Source: Loxodes magnus (lineage: Eukaryota; Ciliophora; Karyorelictea; Loxodida; Loxodidae). Taken from it: a stretch of 64,000 bases of DNA. Both the position numbers and the translations under genes were made by a program. The stretch's first letter is position 1, and every line of letters begins with the position of its first letter. Below the pieces are notes generated by a model, which saw only the letters and a program-made list of their open reading frames with translations, made no database searches and was not told the DNA's origin. Shown one piece after another: positions 52,141 to 64,000 of this stretch. Location: contig CAMPDV010001328.1 of NCBI GenBank assembly GCA_946699065.1, forward strand, positions 61,378 through 125,377. Direction: 5' to 3'.

Positions 52141-55100
52141 TTATAATATAATATATTAAACTTACTTAAATAGCCTTTATCCTAAATTAGAAGTAGACTA
52201 TTCTATCTTATTATAACTTCTACTTAAAAAATTCATAAATGCATATTGAAGAACGTAAATCTTAGGATTCTTGCTTATTTTTCTTTTTCAAAAATAAGAT
52301 TTTAGGCTTTCAATTTATAAAGTTAGTAATAGAAATTAAACCTTCTGTAAATTACCTAAGGAATATAGAAAGAAATGCTTAAGATAAACAAATTTAAATT
52401 ATCTTATTATTATCTAACTCAAATTACTTAAAGAAGGTAAATTTTATAGATATGATAGATTAGTTGTAAACTAACTACAATTAATGTTATGAAATAATTA
52501 TCTATCTGGATTTATTTTAGTCTAAGCTTACTTGTAAATGATTATTATAATCTCAAAATAATTTTAGATTTAAACTATAAAAATAAACTATTTATCCAAA
52601 AATTAAAAATAGTTCTATTTCTTAAAGTCTTCACTACTTTTTCTAATTTTTTTTAATTATACTCTAAGAATAAAAAAGACATGCTAAGAATATTTTCTCT
52701 TATATACCTAATTTTTATTTGGCTATAAATATAAAAAGATCATTGTGTGCAAAATAAAAATTTAGTCCTTTTAATATTTTTTAAAATATTTAAAAACTCA
52801 AAATATTTTATTTAAGAAATTATTTCAAATTAGAACTGACATTCTATAAATAGGGCTTTTTAATACTTTTTTATTAGCTAGAAAATTGTGAACTAAAGTC
52901 ATTAATCTTTCAATCAAAAAGCATAAAATCTAATTCCGCTTAAACTTAGTTAAGTATTGAATAAAATAAATGAATGGTTAATTAGGATGATAATAGTAAT
53001 TTTCCTAGTACTATTAAACTTTATTATTTAAAAGATTTGATGATATGATGTGTCCTTCTAGATTATCCTCTATCTTAATTTTATTAAAGTTACTAAAGTA
53101 AAATAATAAGAATAAATAATAGAAAATAAATCCTTTAGCTTATCTTTTAAAATTTTATATTTCTTATTAACTTTAATGTAAGTTTATTCTATCTTTATGG
53201 TATTGTTGAAACCTGAAATTATATAGAAGATGTGCTAGAGAATTTATAAATTTAAAAAAAGCTTTGGCTGATCAAAAGATATTTGGCTTCATCTATTAAG
53301 AAGGTCTTTCCAAAAAAATGTTTCCTTTTTTTATGTTTTTAGTTGTTTCTAAGGTTTGATCTTTTTAATTTAGCAAAGAGATATTTAAACGTACTAAAAT
53401 AAAAAAGGATAAATAATTTATTTATCAAAACTAATTAGATAAAAACTGAAAGACATAGTTAAATTTAAAAAATAAGAACTTAGCAATGAATAACGCTAGA
53501 AAATAATTTTAATAGCTATAATTAATTCTATTAAGGATAAAAATGCTTTGAATGTCTTAAAAATTAGGTATGATTATATCATTAAACTAATTTAATAAAA
53601 AAACTTGAAAGCAATAATTAAGAACTATATTAAGATAAAAAGAAAGGAGCAAGAAACTGTAAATTATGATATAAACATCTGTTTAATAGACAAGTTGAAA
53701 TTATAAAGCTACACAAATTAAATAATTTTACAACTATTTAAATAAAATTACCATATCTTAAATTAATAATAGCTAACTAATTTTAATTATTAACTCTCCT
53801 TGAAATATTCATTAATTATTTCTATATCCTTAAGCATTTATAATAAATATAAAAAAGAATCATATCAAAAAAATTAAAAAATCTCTCTTATTTCAAAAGT
53901 ATTTTTATATTAAAAGTCTTAAACTAAACTTTATTTCTTAAAAGATCAAATTTTTACAGAGAAGTTATTGGTTTCTCTTTATAAAATAGATACAAATTTA
54001 TTAGGTTTATTCGAATGCTAGCAACACTTATTTATACTTAGAGTTGCAAGTTGAATATTGATATGACTAAGAATAAATAAATTAGCAATAGGAATATAAT
54101 TTTTAAACATTGTCTTAAATCTAAACTTTTAGGTAAATTATTCTTAACTAAATACCTACTTTTAATTGAATATTATATCTACAATAAAAAACTAAATCTA
54201 AATTAAATAAGCATTCTTTCATAATATGCTTATTTTAACTTATAAACCTAAGAGTTATTAATTAAATAATTTCTAAACTTATAAAATAAAATACTTTAGA
54301 TGGTATCAACCATTAAGTTATAAAAGCTTTTAAATAGATTTTTTCGTTATTTTTTAGGGATCTTTTTATAAGAAAAATAGAATTTTAGATTTAAAAATAA
54401 ATAAAAACTGAAGATAGTTTTAATACCTGTATTTAAATATCTATCTAAAGAAAATAAATAAATTTGTCTTATTTCAAAAGAAAAGGAGGCATCGAAATAT
54501 CCTTTTGCATTATTTAAATAATAGTAAATTTTATATAAATTATTTAAACTTAATAATAGTAAAATTATATAACAAATAAGCTTTATTCCTTAACCTAAAG
54601 TTTTAATTAATAAGATAAAAATAAATATATAGAATTATTAAGAGAGAATTGTGACGTATAAAAATTACAAATTAAAACTAAATAAAACTAAAATATTAAA
54701 ACTTATAACAAGAAAATTAAAAAAACATTTTGTTAATAAAAGTTAAAATTTATTAGATATAATATTCAACTTGTTAGAAAATCAAGATAAAATGGAAATA
54801 GGATTGTTTATCTTAGTTAGAAATATACTAAATTAATTAAAATTAAAATTTTTTATTTATATTTATTTATCAATTATTTTTCAATCAAACCTCTTTTTTT
54901 ATACTTTAGCAATAATCCTCGAAGGCTTTAATAAAATCTTTAAAATCCCGCTTAAATCTAATTTATTTTAGATAGATCCATTTTTTATGTAGGATTTAAG
55001 TTAAAAAAGCTTTATACATAATTTAGAATTTTAAAATATGAGAACGTTTATAATTTTAAAACCTAAAATTTAATTAAAACTTAAGAGTAATTATAAAGAA

Positions 55101-56864
55101 AGATTATAATTAAATATTAATATACAAAAAATAAAATCCAAGGCTTTATAATGTGACCGCAATAATCACCATTATTTTAATTTTAAATCACTTTTAAAGA
55201 ATCAAAGGGAATCATTTAACTTTGTATAGCAAGATTTTAGTCCTCAAAGATTCTAATAAATCTTTAGTAAAAAACATTCAGAAAGATAAATTTTTAAAGT
55301 TTAAATAGACTAGATGTTCAAATTCTGATTCTAGTTATTTTTAAATTTAATAAAAGAGCTCAAAAATGAATATTAAGAAAAATAAATAATCAATAAGAAA
55401 TAGTTTACTTATTAAACCTAAAATTCTATAAAATAATTTTGCAACAACGATATGCATACAAATAAAGAATATAGAGATTTGAAATTATATTACTCTTTAT
55501 AATCTTTATTTATTAGCATATATTCTCTGTTTTATTAATAATAAAAGTAGAATAAACTTAGATTATTCCTTTAAGAAAACAATTTTTTATTTTAAAAATA
55601 TTCGTTTTAAATAGCCTTAATAACAAAATTTGCGATTTTCTTAAATAAAATTTAATGTTCTTAAAGTTTAGTTCTTTTGTAATAGATAAATATATAAAAT
55701 TAAGCAATGAATATTATCATAAAGTTTACTCAGTAATTATTTTTTAATTTATCAATACCTACATCAATTTCTTTTAAATTGTAAATCTTCCTAATAAAAA
55801 ATTTTATAATATAATAAAAATAAAATATTAAAGAAATTGTATGTGACATATCAAAATTTATATACAGCAATATAATAATTTTCAATTATTCAATTTAAAC
55901 TTCTACTTTACTTTTATTTTGCTTATTTTAAAGTCTATTTTATAATTTTTTTCTTTAAACTTTTAATATATTTTTTGATTTTTTTTAAGTAAATTAAAGA
56001 ATTTTGTATTCCTTTTTAAAATATTTTTATTTTTTAGTTCTTTTTAAGCAGGATAAAAACAAATTAAGCAAAAATGAATTTAAGTATAAATTTTTTCTAA
56101 GGTTAATAATTAAAGAGCATTGTAATCTTTTTAGTTAACCTAGCAATTAATTATTGTTCAAAGTAAAATAATCAAATTTACTATATTTTAGACTTGTTCT
56201 GATTTTTTATTTCGATTTAATTCTTTTTGCTTTGATTTTGTATATTACATTATTTTACTCTTTAGTTCGAGCAAATTACTATCAACTGTATGCTTGAATT
56301 AAAATTCTTTTAGGTTATTACCAAATCAGCTTTCTATGTTAAATAGCTAAAAAGTTTGGATTTTTTCTTAAGATACATTCCAAAGGAAAAAATTAAAAGA
56401 GTAATAAAAAATATTATATCTTAGATATTATTACTTCCATCTAAATAAATTAGAAGAAGCTAATTAATTCCTCAACTTCTCTCGTAGATATGCTTATAAT
56501 TCCTTAAAAAGTATCTATCTAATTTATCTAATAATTTATTATTTCGTTATTATTAAGTCTAGAAATAAAATGTTTGGGTTTTAATATTATGAGATATTGA
56601 AAACAATGAAAACATTTATAAAATAATTTTTTTGCTTTAACTAATAAAATTTATTTGGATATAAATTTATTTTCGTGATATCTAAAATTATTTATAAATG
56701 TGCTAGAATTCTACAATCACATAATCAAATTAGAATAATATTGATTCTTACGAGACTTAGACATTTAAAAGTTAGGCCAACTAATATGGATATAATAGCA
56801 ATGTTAAAGAGCAAAGCGTAGAAGAACAAATATTAAAGAAAATTCCAGTTTTCAGTTTCAAGAT
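52141..56864. other. Long gene-poor AT-rich stretch
   Basis: This 4.7 kb is the emptiest part of the right half. Homopolymer-rich A/T sequence predominates and no domain, RNA gene or repeat array was recognised. The last few hundred bases are purine-rich and lead into the kinase gene. Confidence 0.45.
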
Positions 56865-59558
56865 ATGAGTTATATAAACTCAGAAAGTCAGATAAAAGAG
56901 ATTTTAATCAATATATCCTAGCAAATATTATAGGCTCATTCTTTCATTCAGAACGAAGTGGCCTAAATTTTAGAAGGTTCTTTATTTAGCAACAGCTTAG
57001 AAATTTGGTAAACCATTTCTCAATCTATTCCTACTCTCGCTTCTCAGGCGAATTCCATCTAGTATTTACCTGATCTAACTATAAATTAAAACCAGGATTA
57101 ATAAATGAATGAAAACAATTATGATTTACAATATCTGAATTAAATAATCTTAAAAGGAAGACAAGAAATACTCACGCTTCAAGAGAAATCTTTGCAATTT
57201 CTAGACTTCATAAAACATATTGTTTAAAATTCATCGAACTAAACTTTATAATAGACATAACTCGACAACTAAAGAATTAGTGAAGAGGCTTATAATCAAG
57301 CTTTTAAGTAGTATGATCTCATATTTAAATTAGATAGCATATAATCTTTTAACTCTCAAACGAGTACGGAAAATTAAGTTAACAATTCTAATTACTAAGA
57401 AAAATAAAAATAATCATTTTCTTAGTATAGCTAAATGATTTTGGAATAAGCTGAGTAAATAATCAATAGCTAACGTATAATAAACTAATAATAGCCATAA
57501 AATTACTTAGCGCGATAATTTAAAAGTCCTTTTTAGTAAATTTCTCTAGTAAATTAAGAAGTATAATGTGAAATTTTAAATTCTTAAATAGATAAGTTAA
57601 AACAGTAAAATGAAGAACTAAATAGTGAATTAAGCTAAGTACTTAGTTAGATAAGTAGTTAAACTTAATAAATAAATGATCTAAATTAAAAAATTTAAGA
57701 CTAAGAAAAATCTATTAATCAAAGGTAAGAAAAGATATTACAACTAGAAGAGCAAAACTAGAATTTAATTAGATAATTAAAAGAAAATTAAGATTAATAA
57801 TCTTAATAATTTTCACAGTAAAGCAAGGAAATTTAAGAACTAAAAGGAAAAAATAAAAATTTAGACTCATAAATTAATAATTTAGAATCATAAAATAAGT
57901 AATATCTTTAATAAATAAATGATTTTGACTAAATTAAGAATTAAGAAAAATAAGTATTACAAAAATAGTTAAACTAAGCAGAAGATAATAATAACTAATT
58001 AAACTAATAATTATAAAGTTTGTCCTAATAGTTAAAAGAAGTGGAGACATAATAAACAAAAATGAAATCTGATCTTAAATCTAAAGAAGAATAATTAAGA
58101 TAATATATCTTATAATATTAAAAAAACTAATAAACAAATTAGTCTCAAGAGACTTAGTTTAAATAGTTGAACTAGCAAATAAATAAATTAAATTTAATAA
58201 TTTAAAAAAACTAACAAAATAGTCAGAATCAAGAAAACTAGATACTATAATAATAATAAAGCATTTCATAGTTAAAAAACTAAATAAATGATTTAAATGG
58301 TAAACTAAAAGATTCTGATTTAAAAATTTCAGCTTTTAACTAAATTATTAATAAAAAGGAATAAGAAATTAATTAATAGAATAATAGAAAATATTAACTT
58401 TAATAGTAGTAAAACTTTAATTATAATTAAATCAACTAAATAAATATTCAACCATAATTAAGATTAAAGGGTATTTAAAGTTAAAAATATACTCTAGAAG
58501 ATGTGATGAAGTTATTAGAGAAATATGGAGCTAATTTTTTACCTTAAGCTTATATAAGAATATGGTAATATAAAGATCTTATTCCTAATAATAAAGAGTT
58601 AAACTAACTTTAAGTAATTGGAAGAGGAGGATAAGCTATTGTCTATAAAATAGAAATAGAAAATATAGAATATGCTTTAAAAGTAATAATCCAAAAGAAA
58701 GGAACTGATGAGCAATAATTGCTAATCGACTTTTATCAAGAATGTTAATCACTTCTTAGTGTTAATGATACAAGAGTACTTAGACTTATAGGAGTAGTAG
58801 TAGAAAAACATGAATAAGAACTTATTTTATGTATCATTACTAATTTCTAATAGAAAGGAAATTTATACAATATCATATAAAGTAAAAAACTTTTTCAAGA
58901 GGCTAAAGATAAAAAATAAAAATTTGAAAAGAAATTAAGACTTTTATAATAAATTACAGAAGGAGTGAGTGCCATTCATAATGCTATCTTAATACACAGA
59001 GATTTAAAATCTTATAACATTCTTCTAAATGATAATGATAGTCCTAAAATAGCTGACTTAGGTTTAACAAGAAAGGATGAAATTGAATTTACAGAGCAAG
59101 GTAGAGGAACAGTTCAGTGAATGGCTCCTGAATAGTTTTAATTTAAGCTTTATAAATAAAGCGATATTTGATCATTAGCTTGTATTGCTATAGAAATATT
59201 TAATGAATCTCTTCTATGACCCTAAAATTGCACACCTGAATAAATAAGAAATTTGATAGTAAATTAGAGATAAACTCCATAATTTTCAGATGAAATAAAA
59301 GAAAATAAAAATTTAGAAGAGTTATTAAGGAAATGCTTAAGTTACAATTATAAAGAAAGACCTAATATTTAAGAAATACCTAATATTTAAGAAATTCTAT
59401 AATCTTTATAGCAAATAAAATTAGATTAAAGCAAACTAAAAAGAAAAAGAATATAAAAACTAAGAATAAATCATAAGTTAAGATATCTAAATTTAATAAT
59501 CTTAAAATTAATAAGAAAATAATAAAGAAGCACAGATAGATTATTAAATTAATTATGA
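56865..59558 (+). CDS. Coiled-coil protein kinase (TKL-like), about 897 residues
   Basis: ATG 56865 to TGA 59556-59558, 898 codons. Residues 1-130 are mixed. About 200-520 form a long Gln/Asn/Leu-rich coiled coil (Q-I-D-K-L-K-Q-Q-N-E-E-L-N-S-E-L). The kinase domain starts near 583: V-I-G-R-G-G-Q-A-I-V-Y-K, Lys606 in A-L-K, H-R-D-L-K-S-Y-N from 711, D-L-G at 731 in place of D-F-G, and G-T-V-Q-W-M-A-P-E with Trp752 as TGA. S-D-I-W has Trp769 as TGA and a further TGA-coded Trp follows at 785. E-R-P-N-I ends the domain, where an 18-bp segment is tandemly duplicated. All catalytic residues are present. Self-assembly through the coiled coil is likely. The last 30-50 residues are uncertain because another frame looks better after about 59410. 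Confidence 0.87.
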
Positions 59559-59694
59559 AAATGTTACTGAAGCATTTAATTTTTCCTTCATTGGTTTATT
59601 TATTTATATAATCATTCAAAATTTAAATAGAAACTTACCAATTTAATTCTTTAAAAATACATTATCAAGAAATTCTTTCTTACTGAGTAACTTG

Positions 59695-61984
59695 ATGTTA
59701 ATCTCCTTCGTATACTCAAGATTAAAGGCAAAATATTAACATTTTTTTGTAGACGCTTCCAAAGTAGTAATCGCATGTGGATTCTTTATTTGATATCTAG
59801 CAGTTACATTTATGACTCAGGCTACTGCTATTACATCTACTGTTTTTAATTTGCCTTTTGTTCTACTTATTTTAGGAAATTGTTTCTTTAGTTTTATTTG
59901 ATTCTAAATTAGTCTAATCTTTTAAATTTTGCAGAGAGAAGCTGCAAGATGAGGATTTTATAGTAATATTAAGCTAAATATGCGAGTTGAAGGTTTTTTT
60001 ATTATTAAAATGGCTCTGCATATTTAATAGATTGATTGTAAATCTGTACAAGCTAAAGTATAATTCTTATCTCTAGCGAATAATAGTTGTAGCTATTCTT
60101 TGTTCTATGCTACTCTTTCTTCAGCTAACCAATTACATAAAAACGAAAGGTGATAATACTTTCTGCTGATATTATTTAAACTTCTAGCAACTACTTAATC
60201 GTAGTTGAAAATTAGGTAACTAAGTGATAGAAACTTACTTGAGTTGAGTAATCTTAAGTCTTAACAATTCTTTGTCTACGATTATTCCACTCTGAGTATC
60301 TTCTTTGAAAGAAGATTGAGTTTAATAAAGAGAAGTCTTAAAAGGTTGATTCTGAGATACACTTAAAGGTAATAAAGTGATGGTAAATCTCAAGATTAAG
60401 CTTATAAGTTGATTATGTCAGTCATTTTAAAATATAATGAATATATGAATATGAATTTAATAGAATCAAACAACTAGAGAGATTAAATAGTCTCATAGTA
60501 TAATTACTAATTAGTTTAAAGGTATGAAGGCTTATTAATTAGCTTTAGTTTAAATCAAATTTAAAGCTATTTAGCTATTTATTATTTATACAGAGACATA
60601 AGTTTATCAATAAAATGAATGATGGAATTTTGATTATTTTATTAATTACGTATGAGAAACCTTTGGTGTTCATTTGATAACAACTGTAGACACTAATTAG
60701 ATAAAATTTACTCATTAGATACTTGACTAGATTAGTTTATTGAAAGTTTTCTGTTATATTTTGATCTTAAAGTCTTAAACTCTGGCGATAGTAGGTTCTG
60801 GATTTGATTGGTTTATATCTGTTATGATTAGATATATGAAACTAAATCTTCTGTTAATAGATTTTCTAAACTCTTAAATAGGAGACAGCAATATAGCAGT
60901 TGAAAAGGTTGGCACATTCTCTAATCTTTTCTCTTTATTCTTGATTCTTACTTTTTGTTTGTATAATATTGTGTTATTTAGGTATTAAGCATATTAATAG
61001 GTTAATAATTTGAACTAAGATATAGCTATGTTATTTAAGTTAAAAGGTAGATTAGATATAAAGAGAAAGGTTGAATTGAATAATAAAGAGAAGTAGATTG
61101 AACTATTGAAGTAAATAAATATGCTTAGCACTAGTAATAAATAGAAAGAAATAAGCAAAGAAACTAATTATTAAAATAGTAAAGATTAAATAAGCTTTTA
61201 ATATAATAAGCATCTAGTTATATCCATTCATATTTAAGAACTGCTTATTTAACTTATTATATTTATAATCAAAGATACTTCCTCAATTAATACAATCAAG
61301 CTACTTCAAACCAATATTTCAATTTACAAATCAGAACCATAATAGATTAAGATAGAGGACAAAAGAATCAGCAAATTCATCTACAACAAGATACTCAATA
61401 AACATAAATTGTATAATAGATCTGCCCATTGTAGATAGCTTAGTAATTGCAACTTACAAATTTAAATATCTTGCATAATCTACCAGCAAAATTGATATTT
61501 AATTTAGCTAAATTCATACAAATTTTAAAGCTTACATTATGTGAGGAACTCAGAATACTGGAAAATAAATTAATAATTGAAGACTAAATTCATTTAAACT
61601 CTATGAATAAAACTTAAATAGATTTGCATCATTAATATTGGCAGAGCATTATGGAAAATTCAAGTAATCAACTATGATAGTAGAAGATTTCACAACAATG
61701 ATCATCAAGTTTGTAATAGTAAAAATGAAAAACATTCTAATAATAAAAGTGTCTGAAGAGACTTAGTTTAGGAATTTAATTAATTTCAGTCATATCACAA
61801 TTACCTTAGCTTTATTTTTCAAATCCAATACGAATAAAATTAGTGGAACATACAAAGAAGAATTCTCTCTTTAAGAAAGTTGTATAAGATAATCTAGTCT
61901 ATATCTATCATTTTGTTAGCTTAAATCTAAAAATAATGGAAAGTTGTTACTCTAAAAGCGAAAATCTATGAAATAATAAATTGA
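59695..61984 (+). CDS. Membrane protein with cytosolic coiled-coil tail, one 19-nt intron
   Basis: Exons 59695-60981 (429 codons) and 61001-61984 (328 codons with TGA) join across a 19-nt intron (gtattaagcatattaatag). The N-terminal part has several helices (V-V-I-A-C-G-F-F-I-W-Y-L-A-V-T-F and L-P-F-V-L-L-I-L-G-N-C-F-F-S-F-I-W-F), then a soluble region. Beyond the intron is a Lys/Glu/Gln-rich segment (K-R-K-V-E-L-N-N-K-E-K-Q-I-E-L-L-K). Many Trp residues are TGA. In the same frame, Gln/Asn-rich text and a further hydrophobic helix extend upstream to about 59410, so the true start may be earlier or the protein may be fused to the kinase. Family not recognised. Confidence 0.5.
60982..61000 (+). 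other. 19-nt GT-AG intron
   Basis: gtattaagcatattaatag; its removal joins two long frames that are otherwise one base out of phase. Confidence 0.65.
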
Positions 61985-64000
61985 AAAATAAAAGGATATG
62001 AAGACAAGGACTGCATGATTAGAGTATTACAAATGGTAGTGATTATTAATTAATAGAATGATATCACATTAATATTGGTAATTCTGTTTTCATAAATTTA
62101 ATTAGCATAAATACTTCAAATCTTTTAATTTTAAATGGTTTATTCTTTTATTTATTTTGCATAGAAGCACTTTATTAATATTAGCAGCTAGTAGGAATTT
62201 AATAGATTTAATATGAAGAATAAAGAATTTAAAGATATAGACAATAAAATAAGCAAAATTAAGTATATTTAACTATAGAGCTTAGAGCAATTATACTTAC
62301 ATAGGTAATTGAATCATGAGTTCATTTAAGATGATATATAAAGTTCATAATACAAGTGTATAAAGTCTAATAGTATAAAAGATAACTACGCAAATGAATA
62401 GAAATAGCTAATTTAAATAATTAAAGTAGAGTTATTAAGATGCTATATAAGTAATAAAGAAAAAGAATAATTATAAATTATTTCAAGGGATTTAAAAACT
62501 TAAAATTAAGTGTATGCTTAATTATTAAAAGTACTTATATGAATAAAAGCTTTCTCATTTTAAATATTTATTTTAAATGCTTATTTCAATAAACTTTTAC
62601 TCATAAAGTATTCCTTAAAAAACCTTCTGAATATAATTTAAAAGCTTATGCTTCATTAAAATAATCTATGATAGATCTTATAAAAATATTAAAGGTATCA
62701 AAGCTATTATAACAGATGCAAATATAGAATAGAACTACATAGCAATTTTTTAGGATTTAGCTGTTTTAGATTTAATTAAAATTAGTAAAACATTTATATC
62801 CACTTTAATATATTCCATTGCACTAAGATTTCATTAAGCAATCTAAGATAAAATGTGTTAGTAAAGTTGTAAATTTGAATAGAATAATCTTATTTAATGT
62901 TTGAATGATTTCATTTAAAACATTTTAGTTTCTATAGATTCTTGCTTATAAGTATAATTGTTGACTTTAAGATATTATTACTCTAATATCTTAAAGATTT
63001 TAACTTAAAATGTTTGATTATTATATAATCTTGCTAGATAGCTATTATTCTTCTGATTTTGCAAAATTTAATTTAGAGTAGAACATAAAGTTAAAGCATG
63101 CAACATGCTGCTTACTATTGTATAAATATCTATCTATAATTTCATAAACTTATATATATAGTTATTTAATAATTAAAGACTCTTAAGATTTATACCTAAA
63201 TCAATTATTAATCTGTTTGCACTATCTAAAATGTTTGCTTAAGTAAAAGTATTCCATGTCCCTTAATAGCTTAATATTTTAGAATATAGCTTCCATTATT
63301 TTAATTACCTTCATTTCTTACATACTAATTATTCAATTCTTAGCAATGATGATACAACCATAAAAGTCTTTAATATTCTAAATATATCCAAATACACTTT
63401 ACACTCTTCTTTATACTATCTCCCATTTATTTATGCATTCAATACATTAACTCATTCAGTCAGCTTTAAGCTAATCAAACTAAGCAAATCAATATTCAAT
63501 TTCAATTCTTTTTAGCAAGACATTGGAGAGACTCATATCACCTTTTGCATCATTCCCTTAAGAACCATAGGATGCTAAGCTAACCCTAGCAAATATATTT
63601 TAATTATCAATTATTATAAAGCAAAGTCTATTCTTTATCAAGGCTCCTCAACTATAATCATTACCTTTTATATTATTACAATGCTAAAGATTGCCAGATC
63701 CTTTTTCCTATTTCTCAAAATTATTGTTTATAGCAACTAATTATAATTAATTAAGAACAACCTTCATAACATGGAAGATAGAGATAGGGAAAGTTCTATC
63801 ACGCTTCTTAAAGCTATAAGTAAATGTAACCAATATACCATTATAAGGGGAATTAGATTATATAGCATCACTATTTTCTTCCAAACTTGTTCTTAGAATG
63901 AAATTACCTATTTATTTTCATTCTAATTGAGATTAAATTAAACTAAAATTAGAACTTAATAGATGTAGTTTTATCACTTTAGAACTACTATGCTTAGAAC
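61985..64000. other. Weakly coding-like DNA at the window end
   Basis: Most of it is AT-rich. Between about 63380 and 63935 two plus-strand frames give protein-like text, one ending at a TGA near 63933 and the other running off the window (E-D-R-D-R-E-S-S-I-T-L-L-K-A-I). I cannot choose between them. Confidence 0.3.

Overview
This window is nuclear DNA of a ciliate that uses an extreme genetic code. Base composition is strongly AT-rich. Proteins read correctly only if TAA and TAG are Gln and TGA is Trp inside genes and stop at their ends. The clearest proof is a kinase at 56865-59558, whose invariant Trp codons (W-M-A-P-E and S-D-I-W) are both TGA. An RBR ubiquitin ligase at 31502-32852 and a kinase-MORN protein at 10583-13354 also read intact only this way. 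NCBI codes 27 and 28 have this property, so a karyorelict such as Loxodes or the heterotrich Condylostoma is likely; the window alone does not choose. Introns are tiny (17-20 nt, GT-AG). Under the standard code almost all genes vanish and antisense shadows appear. Because every frame is formally open, calls without a recognisable domain rest on length consistency, codon texture, start ATG and terminal TGA; I give them lower confidence.

Layout. 1-8.2 kb: unfamiliar plus-strand genes, one with a signal peptide (2761-4653), then a truncated kinase-MORN copy (4650-6080). 8.3-10.6 kb: two adjacent minisatellites and very AT-rich DNA with one minus-strand coding fragment. 10.6-13.4 kb: the full-length kinase-MORN gene on the minus strand, inverted relative to its truncated copy. 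13.9-29 kb: an accessory, repeat-rich island. It holds four gag-like ORFs (two with intact and one with a decayed CCHC zinc knuckle), three copies of a roughly 312-bp SINE with target-site duplications, a divergent relative of that SINE, four copies of a 45-nt hairpin repeat, two decayed copies of one protein family, an 11-bp minisatellite and several unrecognised ORFs.

29-64 kb is the conventional genic part: a C2H2-like zinc-finger gene, tRNA-Glu, the RBR ligase, a possible TLDc-like gene, a roughly 1080-residue minus-strand protein, tRNA-Leu, a roughly 1560-residue multi-pass membrane protein, a further membrane protein gene broken by a recent 951-bp insertion with a 21-bp target duplication, tRNA-Ala, a long gene-poor AT-rich stretch (50.5-56.8 kb), a coiled-coil protein kinase and a membrane protein with a 19-nt intron.

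There is no operon logic. The links between genes are signalling (two TKL-like kinases, an E3 ligase) and retrotransposition: gag-like ORFs, SINEs and a fresh insertion that reshaped local genes.
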